7,028 nt of DNA, taken from NCBI GenBank assembly GCA_019136175.1, contig JAGVUS010000469.1:1-7028 (forward strand), read 5' to 3'. Shown here piece after piece: positions 1 to 6,017 of this stretch (position 1 is the stretch's first letter; each line of letters opens with the position of its first letter). The notes below the pieces were generated by a model, which did not search any database, was not told the origin of the DNA, and worked only from the letters and a program-made list of their open reading frames with translations. The position numbers and the translations under genes are program-made. Origin of the DNA: Chloroflexota bacterium. GTDB taxonomy: Bacteria > Chloroflexota > Anaerolineae > Anaerolineales > Anaerolineaceae.

Positions 1-1
1 G

Positions 2-112
2 GCTGCTGTGCGCCGGGTGATGCGATATGCCGGACCGCGCATGGTAGTGTCCCACCCCATCCTGACCATCCGGCATTATATGGACGCCCTGACCAACCGG
101 AAGAAAAAATAA
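2..112 (+). CDS. C-terminal end of an unidentified protein (5' truncated by the window)
   Basis: An open frame enters from the window edge and ends at TAA (110-112), giving 36 residues with a basic, proline-containing, protein-like composition (RRVMRYAGPRM, then HPILTIRHYMDAL, then a lysine-rich end NRKKK). I do not recognise the family from this tail. The frame is assigned because it looks like a natural basic C-terminus and because it ends 45 bases before the end of the convergent receiver-domain gene, which is normal gene packing. Another frame is also open across this stretch, so the call rests on composition only. Confidence 0.5.
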   Translation, partial: AAVRRVMRYAGPRMVVSHPILTIRHYMDALTNRKKK

Positions 113-157
113 CACCCGGTTGGGTTGGCAGGCTGGTTTGTGGATTGGGGGGAGACG

Positions 158-859
158 CTAGTCCTTTCCGCCCAATTTTGTCAGCAGCGGAGAGAGCAGG
201 TACGTCACCAGACCGGTGACAACTGCCACAATCAACCCGATGGTAATGTCATTAAATTGGGTGGGTTCAAAGATCAACCAGGAGATGAGCAGACCGATCA
301 CCAGCCAGGAGAAAGCCAGCAGCCAGCGGTAGTTTCTTTCCGTATTGGCGGCAACCCGGTCCGGTGTGCGCATGATGATCCGGTCAATGGCAACCTGTTC
401 AGTTCGGGCGCTGAGTTTCTTTTTCAGCAGCCAGTCTGCACCGTTTTCCTCCGCCTCGCGCAGTTCATTGTCTCCCAGCAACACAAGCCCCTTCTGTGTG
501 TAGATAACCACGGGGAGTTTACGGACGGAATACTTTTGCCGGATAAGCTTCAGGATATCCAGTCCGCTTGGTTCCCACGCTTCATGCACAATTCTTCCAG
601 TCTCTTCAATTTGCCGGTCCAGGTCGGCAAGCGATGCTTCCGCCCGGGCGACCCGCTCTTCAAACTCCGGGTCATCCTCGCGGGGGTGAAACAAATCCAG
701 CAGCACCAGGTCGGGTAAGTTTTTCAGTTTGTCCAGGGTGACAAGCAAGTCCCTGGTGTCGTTGACCAGGATAATATCATAATGATCGCGGTGCCGTTCC
801 AAGAACTGCTCCCGGAACCGCGCCTGGTCATCACAATACACAATGGTTTTCATCTTCAT
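158..859 (-). CDS. Membrane-anchored response-regulator receiver domain protein
   Basis: This 233-residue protein starts with a receiver fold. The acidic pair is D10-D11 (YCDD), the phospho-acceptor candidate is D55 (LVLLDLF), the conserved Thr is T121 (VVIYT) and the conserved Lys lies in ADWLLKKK (K146/K147). Between D55 and the following helix there is an insertion of about 35 residues (roughly 62-96), very charged and heptad-like, probably a short coiled coil. There is no DNA-binding or enzymatic output domain. The protein instead ends in two hydrophobic helices (about 177-198 and 206-226), which should tether it to the membrane with the receiver in the cytoplasm. It is the last gene of the operon with the MvdD-like ligase and the graspetide precursor, starting 90 bases after the precursor stop. 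A GGGAGG stretch about 10 bases upstream supports the first ATG. No partner kinase is in the window. Function in the operon is unknown; signalling or stress control of peptide production is inference. Confidence 0.8.
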   Translation of the reverse strand: MKMKTIVYCDDQARFREQFLERHRDHYDIILVNDTRDLLVTLDKLKNLPDLVLLDLFHPREDDPEFEERVARAEASLADLDRQIEETGRIVHEAWEPSGLDILKLIRQKYSVRKLPVVIYTQKGLVLLGDNELREAEENGADWLLKKKLSARTEQVAIDRIIMRTPDRVAANTERNYRWLLAFSWLVIGLLISWLIFEPTQFNDITIGLIVAVVTGLVTYLLSPLLTKLGGKD

Positions 860-880
860 GGGTTTTTCTCCCTCCCCAAA

Positions 881-952
881 TCAATCATCCACACCCGGTA
901 TGGTGACAAGGATATCATAATCTCCTGCTGGCGGGGAGTTTTGAAAGTCTCA
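881..952 (-). other. In-frame continuation of the precursor frame past its TGA (possible lost or recoded C-terminus)
   Basis: Directly after the precursor TGA (950-952) the same frame runs 22 more codons to a second TGA (881-883). The extension starts DFQNSPPA and ends GDYDILVTIPGVDD, so it is acidic and would supply several Asp side chains for macrocyclisation. Aligning TKKGPYGD-stop-D with the microviridin core TxKxPSDWEE puts the stop where Trp sits after the Asp; TGG to TGA is a single change. A weak hairpin (CTCC/GGAG) begins about 11 bases after the TGA, but I do not see a convincing selenocysteine element. TGA ends other genes here, so a general code change is not supported. Confidence 0.3.
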
Positions 953-1120
953 ATCTCCGTAAGGTCCCTTTTTGGTTGGTTCTGGTCTGGGAGCTTCTTC
1001 GCGGGGATTGCTTTCCCCGCCGCGCTCCGGGCTGGCATTCACTGATTTGCGGGTGGATTGCTCGGTTTCCAAAAAACGGAACAGTAGGGGGGTCTTGCTG
1101 GATGGTTCGTGGTTTGACAT
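950..1120 (-). CDS. Putative graspetide (microviridin-like) precursor peptide, 56 aa
   Basis: This short gene lies between the ATP-grasp ligase (33 bases after its stop) and the receiver-domain gene. Its start is fixed by a strong AGGAG (1127-1131) six bases before the ATG. Residues 10-18 read TPLLFRFLE, which closely matches the PFFARFLE helix that microviridin-type ATP-grasp ligases bind in their precursor leaders (established for the MdnA/MvdE family). A linker rich in Ser, Glu, Pro and Arg follows. The last residues are T49-K-K-G-P-Y-G-D56, resembling the microviridin core TxKxPSD with one extra residue before the Asp. The likely fate is leader recognition by the adjacent ligase, then ester or amide bonds between T49/K51 and an acidic side chain. 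Only D56 is available after T49 in the encoded 56 residues, which is unusually poor; the frame stays open beyond the TGA. The gene could be complete with a minimal core, or truncated by the stop. Identity as a ligase substrate is inferred from leader motif and position. Confidence 0.78.
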   Translation of the reverse strand: MSNHEPSSKTPLLFRFLETEQSTRKSVNASPERGGESNPREEAPRPEPTKKGPYGD

Positions 1121-1126
1121 CAATTT

Positions 1127-1131
1127 CTCCT
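1127..1131 (-). promoter_or_regulatory. Shine-Dalgarno site of the graspetide precursor
   Basis: AGGAG on the minus strand lies six bases before the ATG at 1120. It is the main evidence that this short frame, rather than the overlapping longer frames, is the translated one. Confidence 0.75.
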
Positions 1132-1153
1132 GAACATGGATTTTTACAGATGG

Positions 1154-2149
1154 TCATGCGGGGGAATTCCCCGCCAGCAGGCTTGCCATGGCTTGACTCA
1201 CGCGAACGCCGGATAATTGTTCCGCCCAAAGGAATTGACCATTGCCGTTGATTTCGAGAAACACGTACTCTCCATCCGGTTTGCAGATGAGGTCAATTGC
1301 ACCAAACTCCAATCCCAGGATGTGGGTCAGCTGAACACATTTCTGCTCGATGTCAGGCGGCAACTGGATGGCGGTATAGGGTGTGTTTTCCACATCATAC
1401 CTGCGCCAATCCACGCTGGATATTGCACTTTGCTGGCTGGGGATTTGGATTGCCAGCACCTGCTGCCCAACAATATTGGCGCGCACTTCAAACCGTTTTG
1501 GTACTTCCTCCTGGAAGGTGACCGGTGCGATCCGGATTTCCTCATCCGCCCCCAGGTCTTCCTGCCGCAGCCGGTTGGTCAGCACAAAATGCACCTGCTC
1601 CTGGTCTGCCGAATAGACCCATCCACTGCCAGTTGCTTTGACAATCACCCTGCCATTGCACAAATCATAGAATTCCCGGGCTTCCTGTGGGTCATTGGTG
1701 ATTCGTGTGCGGGGGATGGATAGACCGACCTGCCGGGCAACCTGGAGCTGGAGGGGCTTGCGGGCAGCAAGCCGCAACCGGTCGGGGCGCGATACCCAGA
1801 AGCAGCCATCCATCAACACCCAGGCGGATTCAAAAAATGCTTTCCATTCATCCCTTGCGAATTCCAATGCTTCCGTGGATAGGGAATTTGACTCAAATGT
1901 AACCAGCCTGGGGCGGCGGTACCAGATGGCGTCCATCTCCTGCAGGGGAACTTTTCGGTCGTGGATGGTCAGAATCAGCCTGTCCGGCTCCGGGTCTGCT
2001 GATTGAAACAGGCTGAGCGTATGGTCGCTTCCCATCTTTTCCGGGTGAAACAGGATGGGCTCAACCCCCATCTTGTGGAGGTGTGCCACAACAGCGTGGG
2101 TATGCTCGTCCTGTGGATTGGATACGATGAGAATGTTTCTGGGTGCCAT
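1154..2149 (-). CDS. mvdD: MvdD-family ATP-grasp graspetide ligase (microviridin-type macrocyclase)
   Basis: This 331-residue protein is the usual length for MvdD/MdnC-type ligases, which use ATP to join Thr/Ser or Lys side chains to Asp/Glu side chains of a precursor peptide. Family signatures are visible in order: an N-terminal Rossmann-like start (NILIVSNPQDEHT), WYRRP (76-80), KPLQLQVARQVGLSIPRT (131-148, the conserved region before the ATP-grasp core), the ATP-binding Lys in IVKATGS (K171), TFQEEVPKRFEVR (211-223), VDWRRYD (247-252), GAIDLI with D286, and the metal-binding end FLEINGNGQFLW with E299 and N301. These agree with my recollection of MvdD. The start at 2149 is the only reasonable one, since an in-frame TGA lies 18 bases upstream; no Shine-Dalgarno is visible. 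It is the first gene of the minus-strand operon, 33 bases before the putative precursor. No second ligase (MvdC/MdnB), acetyltransferase, protease or ABC transporter is in the window, so one ligase may act alone. Confidence 0.9.
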   Translation of the reverse strand: MAPRNILIVSNPQDEHTHAVVAHLHKMGVEPILFHPEKMGSDHTLSLFQSADPEPDRLILTIHDRKVPLQEMDAIWYRRPRLVTFESNSLSTEALEFARDEWKAFFESAWVLMDGCFWVSRPDRLRLAARKPLQLQVARQVGLSIPRTRITNDPQEAREFYDLCNGRVIVKATGSGWVYSADQEQVHFVLTNRLRQEDLGADEEIRIAPVTFQEEVPKRFEVRANIVGQQVLAIQIPSQQSAISSVDWRRYDVENTPYTAIQLPPDIEQKCVQLTHILGLEFGAIDLICKPDGEYVFLEINGNGQFLWAEQLSGVRVSQAMASLLAGNSPA

Positions 2150-2178
2150 GAGAGGTGGAATGGATCAGGAATGCTTTG

Positions 2179-2211
2179 ATTATACGATACCTGGCAGCAG
2201 GAGCTGGTCAA
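2179..2211 (-). promoter_or_regulatory. Candidate promoter of the graspetide operon
   Basis: The minus strand has a perfect -10, TATAAT (2179-2184), 29 bases before the ligase ATG. A TTGACC (2206-2211) lies upstream at a 21-base spacing, longer than the usual 17, so the -35 assignment is weak. Transcription from here would give a leader of only about 20-25 bases with no Shine-Dalgarno. Confidence 0.45.
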
Positions 2212-2261
2212 ATGTTGGATGATTTTATCCCGGATCTGTTCTGATTGAATTCATCTTCCAG

Positions 2262-2267
2262 TATAAT
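2262..2267 (+). promoter_or_regulatory. Candidate -10 element of the DUF1801/GT-C operon
   Basis: A perfect TATAAT lies 23 bases before the GTG start of the DUF1801 gene. No good -35 is seen at 16-18 bases. Together with the minus-strand TATAAT, about 80 bases away, it makes this gap a divergent promoter region. Confidence 0.4.
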
Positions 2268-2290
2268 CATTCATATTATTCCACAAATCG

Positions 2291-2695
2291 GTGGCTGAAT
2301 CCCCCTTGCTTCCCATTCATTTTTTGGATACATTTCTTGAAACGGTTCCCGCAGAATTGCGGGATATTATTCTGGAATTGCGAAATATTGTTGCCCAGGT
2401 GGCTCCAGACGCCGTGGAAGTGATCCGCTGGGGTGGGTTAATGTATCACTATGCGGGCAGGGGCGGCATTGTCAGTGCCGGGATTTGCGGCATCCACGTA
2501 GTTGAAAACCAGGTCCGGCTTGAATTGATTCACGGCGCATTTCTTCCAGATCCATCCGGCTTGTTGGAAGGCGACAGGAAAGCCAAGCGGTTTGTCCGGA
2601 TCTCCTGCTACGACAAAGCTCCCTGGGATGATCTAACAGCATTAATTCTTGCTTCCAGCCAGTTTGACCCCAGATCATTGAGCGATTCCAATTAA
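2291..2695 (+). CDS. DUF1801 domain-containing protein
   Basis: This 134-residue protein has the DUF1801 (PF08818, YdhG/CyaY-like fold) pattern over nearly its whole length: an N-terminal helical part (FLETVPAELRDIILELRNIV), then VEVIRWGGLMYHY around residues 43-55 (compare the usual IKWGxPxY), a strand region with IVSAGICGIHVVENQVRLELI, and the family signature GAFLPDPSGLLEGDRKAKRFVRI (82-104). The biochemical function of this family is not settled; a small-molecule or iron-binding role has been suggested for related folds. The start is GTG at 2291; there is no ATG before residue 51 and no Shine-Dalgarno is apparent, so the exact start is less certain than the gene. Its TAA shares one base with the ATG of the next gene (TAATG), so the two are probably translationally coupled. 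The pairing with a membrane glycosyltransferase is not a standard one. Confidence 0.88.
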   Translation: MAESPLLPIHFLDTFLETVPAELRDIILELRNIVAQVAPDAVEVIRWGGLMYHYAGRGGIVSAGICGIHVVENQVRLELIHGAFLPDPSGLLEGDRKAKRFVRISCYDKAPWDDLTALILASSQFDPRSLSDSN

Positions 2696-4407
2696 TGCCG
2701 CCATCACGAGGATTCATGCCTGCCCTGCCCCAAATCATTGAAGGAATTCGACAGAAGAAGACACAGTTGCAGGTTGGCATCCTGTGTGTGCTGGTTGCTG
2801 TCTCCAGGTATGTATTTCGATCGAGCTACCTCTACGAGTGGGATTCAGTTCAATACGCGCTCAGTATCCAGAAATTTGACATCATGTGGCACCAACCGCA
2901 CCCTCCGGGCTACATTTTTTATGTTGTTTTGATTAAATTGTCCCACGTGCTGGTTGGTGACCCCAATCTGTCCATGATCCTGGTGAATATCCTGGTCAGC
3001 GTGGTCTCGCTCCTCATTTTTTATCAATTCAACGAATTGTTTTTTAAAAGCCAGCGGCTTGCACTGGCTTGCTCTCTGATGTTTGCAGTCAATCCCATCT
3101 TCTGGTTTTACGGTTCCACGTCTGTAATCTATGTGCTTGAGGCGCTGATATCCATTGTGATTGGGTACACCATGCTGGTCGCCCTGAAATCGTCTTCGTT
3201 TAAACCCCTGGCGATTGCCATCTTCTTTCTCGGATTTTTGGGCGGATTCCGCCAGACATCCACTTTTTTATTCATCCCGCTGGCAATTTATGTTGCCAGC
3301 AGGAAAATTCGATCCGTGAACCATGCCTGGAAAGCCCTCCTGGTCTTTTCTGTTTCGATTTTCCTTTGGTGGCTGCCAACGATTATTAATACGGGTGGGC
3401 AGAAAAACTACTCGCTGATTTCAGAAGGATTGACGGCATTTGGCGACCAAAAAATGGCAACCTTCTTTGGGGGGTATGCCAGTTATCTGTTGAATAATCT
3501 TGCGAATTTTGCGGTCTGGCTACTCCAAGGGCTGACGCCGGTTGGCGTGGGAATCATGCTCTATGCTGTCTTTAAATACTGGAAAAAATACTTTGTGCGG
3601 ATGACGATTCACAATGAGCGTGGAATCTTCATGATTTTATGGACTGCTCCTGCGGCGGTTCTGTATCTGCTCTATATTGAAAAAGCAGGCTATCTGTTAA
3701 CGATCATTCCGGCATTGCTGGTTTTCCTGACCTGGTCCATCTCCAGGATCACAACTTCAGGAGTGGATGAAATCAAACCAATCCGCCAGGCGAATGGGAT
3801 GTTATTCAGTATGATTGTCCTGATGATCCTCTGGTTTGTTCTGCCTTTTACAAAGCAGGGAATCCCCCAAAAACTGGGTGTGGCGGCGTTTATCCAGCAG
3901 CCTCCCCTCTCTGATTACAATTGGGATGTTTCCGCCAGGGAACTGCGGCAGAAGGATTTTGTGTTATCGCAAACACAAAACATCCTCCTGGAGCAAGGGC
4001 TGCGGGAGGAAAATACAGCCATCTTTTATGCAGGAGGATATCCAACCTGGCGGCACCTTCACTACTACCTCCCGGGTTTTTCCAACTACTGGCTGGTTGA
4101 TCCCACCGTATCCGGGATTCCACAGTTTCATGCTGAATATTATCTTGCCAGAAATTTTTCGGTTTCCTCTTATTCCGGGCTTCCCTTTTGGGTGATTGGG
4201 GAGAGACCGGATGAAATTGACATTTTACTGGCGGATGAAATTGACTACCTTGTTTGGATTGCAGACAGGGACACAACCATCTACAATCAGGTGCAGGTTA
4301 ATTATCCATCCATCGTCACCCATACCTTGTCAAATGGTCAGGAAGTGCTTATTACCAGGATGCAAGCTGACCCTGTAGATCTTGGAAGTTTTGTTTTGAA
4401 ACATTAA
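2695..4407 (+). CDS. Polytopic GT-C-type membrane glycosyltransferase-like protein
   Basis: This 570-residue membrane protein shows the layout of lipid-phosphosugar-dependent GT-C glycosyltransferases (protein mannosyltransferase/ArnT-like and DUF2723-like proteins). A first helix at about 26-42 is followed by an extracytoplasmic loop with the acidic signature YLYEWDS (D50, candidate catalytic Asp) and QPHPPGYIFYV (67-77), typical of this superfamily. Roughly ten further hydrophobic segments run to about residue 386. The remaining 180 residues or so form a soluble, probably extracytoplasmic domain ending in an aromatic- and Asp-rich region. The acceptor cannot be told from sequence; cell-surface glycan, lipid or protein glycosylation is inferred from the family. 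The start overlaps the DUF1801 stop; an alternative internal Met at residue 8 (2716) cannot be excluded. The next gene begins about 30 bases after its stop, so the three form one operon. Confidence 0.85.
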   Translation: MPPSRGFMPALPQIIEGIRQKKTQLQVGILCVLVAVSRYVFRSSYLYEWDSVQYALSIQKFDIMWHQPHPPGYIFYVVLIKLSHVLVGDPNLSMILVNILVSVVSLLIFYQFNELFFKSQRLALACSLMFAVNPIFWFYGSTSVIYVLEALISIVIGYTMLVALKSSSFKPLAIAIFFLGFLGGFRQTSTFLFIPLAIYVASRKIRSVNHAWKALLVFSVSIFLWWLPTIINTGGQKNYSLISEGLTAFGDQKMATFFGGYASYLLNNLANFAVWLLQGLTPVGVGIMLYAVFKYWKKYFVRMTIHNERGIFMILWTAPAAVLYLLYIEKAGYLLTIIPALLVFLTWSISRITTSGVDEIKPIRQANGMLFSMIVLMILWFVLPFTKQGIPQKLGVAAFIQQPPLSDYNWDVSARELRQKDFVLSQTQNILLEQGLREENTAIFYAGGYPTWRHLHYYLPGFSNYWLVDPTVSGIPQFHAEYYLARNFSVSSYSGLPFWVIGERPDEIDILLADEIDYLVWIADRDTTIYNQVQVNYPSIVTHTLSNGQEVLITRMQADPVDLGSFVLKH

Positions 4408-4425
4408 TGGATGAATATCAACAAA

Positions 4426-4429
4426 AGGG
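4426..4429 (+). promoter_or_regulatory. Shine-Dalgarno site that selects the second ATG of the following gene
   Basis: AGGG lies directly against the first in-frame ATG (4430), too close to serve it, but nine bases before the ATG at 4439. The downstream start is therefore preferred. Confidence 0.5.
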
Positions 4430-4438
4430 ATGAATCTC

Positions 4439-5143
4439 ATGAGTCCAAGAAAACCAAAAACGGATTTATTGAAACAATACCTGCAATTCGGCTTGGGTTT
4501 GATGTTAACCACTTCGTTTGCCGTCCTAAAAATCCCCAAGTTATATGAACTGGTTCAAACTAATCTGGTGGAAGGTATTCTATCCATCAGCCTTTTTGTG
4601 GTGACCTGCGGCTGGCTGGGTGGCTGGATTTATTTCGATCACCAGGAAATTCAATACGTTGAGGAATATTACGATACAAAGTCTGTAAAAATTAAGACCG
4701 AACCATTTCTTAGCGCCCTGTTCATCGGCTTGTTTTCCGGACTTTTGTTTGGTCTGACAGATCAGCCCCGATTTTATATCCTGGCTGCCATGGGGAATTG
4801 GGTGCTCGGGATGTTTGGCTATAAAACGGTGCGGAAAACACTGCACGCTGCCTTTGGCAAGGACGAACGGTATCAACAGGGCGTGCGGAAAATCATCAAC
4901 GATTATTATCTCAAGAGTCCCTTCTATTGGTTGGATACGATTGCCCTGATTGTGATTGCGGTTGGGCTGGGACTGGCATGGTATTCCTTTTTCGCACAAA
5001 AACCTTTCTTCCACTACCTCAGCTATGGGATTGCCATTGTCACGGTGCTGGTCCACGAAGGAATTTTGTGGATCTGGCGTATTCGGCGCGATCGCAAAAT
5101 AGAAGAAATTGAAGACCTGGAAGACGATTCGGAAGAACAATAG
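4439..5143 (+). CDS. Six-helix membrane protein with acidic C-terminal tail, unknown function
   Basis: I do not recognise this 234-residue protein. It has about six hydrophobic segments (near 13-33, 43-65, 90-106, 110-126, 164-183 and 190-212). Between the second and third is a charged loop (FDHQEIQYVEEYYDTKSVKIKTE), and between the fourth and fifth a loop rich in Lys/Arg and Tyr (FGKDERYQQGVRKII). The C-terminus is basic and then very acidic (RIRRDRKIEEIEDLEDDSEEQ), a probable cytoplasmic tail by the positive-inside rule. The start at 4439 (MSPRKPK) is preferred over 4430 on ribosome binding site spacing. The gene follows the GT-C gene after 31 bases and no terminator is seen between them, so it is probably the last gene of that operon. 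A link to surface glycan assembly is only guilt by association. Confidence 0.75.
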   Translation: MSPRKPKTDLLKQYLQFGLGLMLTTSFAVLKIPKLYELVQTNLVEGILSISLFVVTCGWLGGWIYFDHQEIQYVEEYYDTKSVKIKTEPFLSALFIGLFSGLLFGLTDQPRFYILAAMGNWVLGMFGYKTVRKTLHAAFGKDERYQQGVRKIINDYYLKSPFYWLDTIALIVIAVGLGLAWYSFFAQKPFFHYLSYGIAIVTVLVHEGILWIWRIRRDRKIEEIEDLEDDSEEQ

Positions 5144-5167
5144 CCGCTTTCATCAAGGGACAATCTC

Positions 5168-5199
5168 GGAAAAATAACACCTTGACGGGGTGTATTTCC
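5168..5199. repeat. Imperfect inverted repeat enclosing a -35 element
   Basis: The arms are GGAAA plus ACACC (5168-5172, 5177-5181) and GGTGT plus TTTCC (5189-5193, 5195-5199), with TTGACGG as the loop. The -35 box of the zinc-ribbon gene promoter is thus in the centre of a dyad. It could be an operator, or a weak terminator of the preceding operon; no long T-run follows, so the latter is less likely. Confidence 0.4.
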
Positions 5200-5210
5200 G
5201 TGGCTATACT
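5182..5210 (+). promoter_or_regulatory. Sigma70-type promoter of the zinc-ribbon gene
   Basis: TTGACG (5182-5187) and TATACT (5205-5210) are separated by exactly 17 bases. Transcription would start near 5217, leaving a leader of about 34 bases with a strong AGGAGG (5240-5245) five bases before the ATG. This is the best-formed promoter in the window. Confidence 0.75.
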
Positions 5211-5250
5211 CTACTTAAGGGCTGTTTAATAATATCTTCAGGAGGATAAA

Positions 5251-6003
5251 ATGACTTCTTTTTCGCGGATGCCCCGCTATGATATTCGGAATGATGGGTA
5301 TGGTCCCTATGCCATTTTTTACTGTGATGTTTGCGGGCGGGAGTTTCGGAGCCGCCCGGATGTGGGCAAAGCTGTTACCCAGGATATTGGCAGGTCGGCA
5401 TTGGGGGGATTGCTGCGCAAGGTTCCACTGGTTGGCGGGGCAGTGGCGGATAACGTGGTGGGGGAGGATCCTCGGTATTCCTTGAAAATGGATGAAAAGC
5501 AGCTGGAAGCCGCCTGGGTACAGGTGCAGGAACATTTCCGCCAGTGTCCAACCTGCGACAGGATCGTCTGCCTGAGTGATTTTGATACACAATCCGGCTT
5601 TTGTAATGAAGACAGCCCACGCCAGGATGAGATTGCTGAATCGCGTGGTTCCCAGGCAGGTGCTGCCTTGAAAGGATTTGCCACTGCTTTGGGGCTGGGT
5701 GGCGCGGTGGAACGTGCCACGGAGGCAGCCCGCAAAGTGCAGGAAGCCGCAACTGCCAAATGTCCCAACTGCAACACGATTGCCGAGGCTGGAACCAAGT
5801 TCTGCCCGGAATGCGGCACAAAAATGGTGCAGCCGAGTGTGTCCACCTGTCCCAAGTGTGGAACGGAAACCATGGGTGCAAAGTTTTGTCCCAATTGCGG
5901 GGAGAAAATGGAAAGCAAGCCCATCGTGACGCATTGCCCAAAGTGTGGTACGGAAACAAAGGGTGCGAAATTCTGTCCGGAATGTGGCGAAAAACTCGCC
6001 TGA
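5251..6003 (+). CDS. Zinc-ribbon protein with three tandem C-terminal zinc ribbons
   Basis: This 250-residue soluble protein has two parts. The N-terminal part (1-125) contains C25-x2-C28 (YCDVCGREF) and, after a Gly-rich stretch (SALGGLLRKVPLVGGAVADN), C99-x2-C102 (CPTC), C107 and C118, probably one or two zinc sites brought together by folding. A helical Ala/Glu linker (about 130-168) leads to three zinc ribbons: C171/C174/C185/C188, C200/C203/C213/C216 and C229/C232/C242/C245. The ribbons start exactly 29 residues apart and the second and third are nearly identical in sequence. Similar zinc-ribbon proteins are common in Chloroflexota and Firmicutes; their roles (scaffold, nucleic acid or protein contact) are mostly unassigned. 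The start has a strong AGGAGG and its own promoter, and the gene ends in a clear terminator, so it is monocistronic. Product function is unknown. Confidence 0.88.
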   Translation: MTSFSRMPRYDIRNDGYGPYAIFYCDVCGREFRSRPDVGKAVTQDIGRSALGGLLRKVPLVGGAVADNVVGEDPRYSLKMDEKQLEAAWVQVQEHFRQCPTCDRIVCLSDFDTQSGFCNEDSPRQDEIAESRGSQAGAALKGFATALGLGGAVERATEAARKVQEAATAKCPNCNTIAEAGTKFCPECGTKMVQPSVSTCPKCGTETMGAKFCPNCGEKMESKPIVTHCPKCGTETKGAKFCPECGEKLA

Positions 6004-6017
6004 TAGAAACCGAAAAC

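Noticed and set aside
102..130. Possible terminator of the minus-strand operon (ACCC/GGGT followed by a T-run)
   Set aside because: The stem is only 4 bp with a four-base loop and lies partly inside the end of the preceding + strand gene; too weak to annotate.
125..718. 197-codon + strand frame opposite the receiver-domain gene
   Set aside because: It is antisense to a protein with receiver signature residues and has a Gln/His-rich shadow-like composition.
908..952. Selenocysteine insertion element after the precursor TGA
   Set aside because: Only a 4-bp CTCC/GGAG stem with mismatches outside it is seen; this is not a convincing bacterial SECIS hairpin, and microviridin-type peptides are not known selenoproteins.
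856..1038. 60-codon minus-strand frame overlapping the precursor in another frame, its TGA sharing ATGA with the receiver gene start
   Set aside because: Its ATG directly follows an in-frame TGA and has no Shine-Dalgarno, and its composition is low-complexity basic; the overlapping precursor frame has the strong AGGAG and the leader motif. A 20-residue version from 918 with GGAG upstream remains possible as a coupling peptide but is unsupported.
915..1229. 104-codon minus-strand frame with a PFF motif
   Set aside because: It overlaps the end of the ligase gene and the precursor out of frame, lacks a ribosome binding site and is Arg/Ser-rich in the way of a shadow frame.
4580..5140. 186-codon minus-strand frame opposite the six-helix membrane protein
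   Set aside because: The + strand frame has the operon context, a start with proper spacing and coherent membrane helices; the antisense frame has no recognisable domain.
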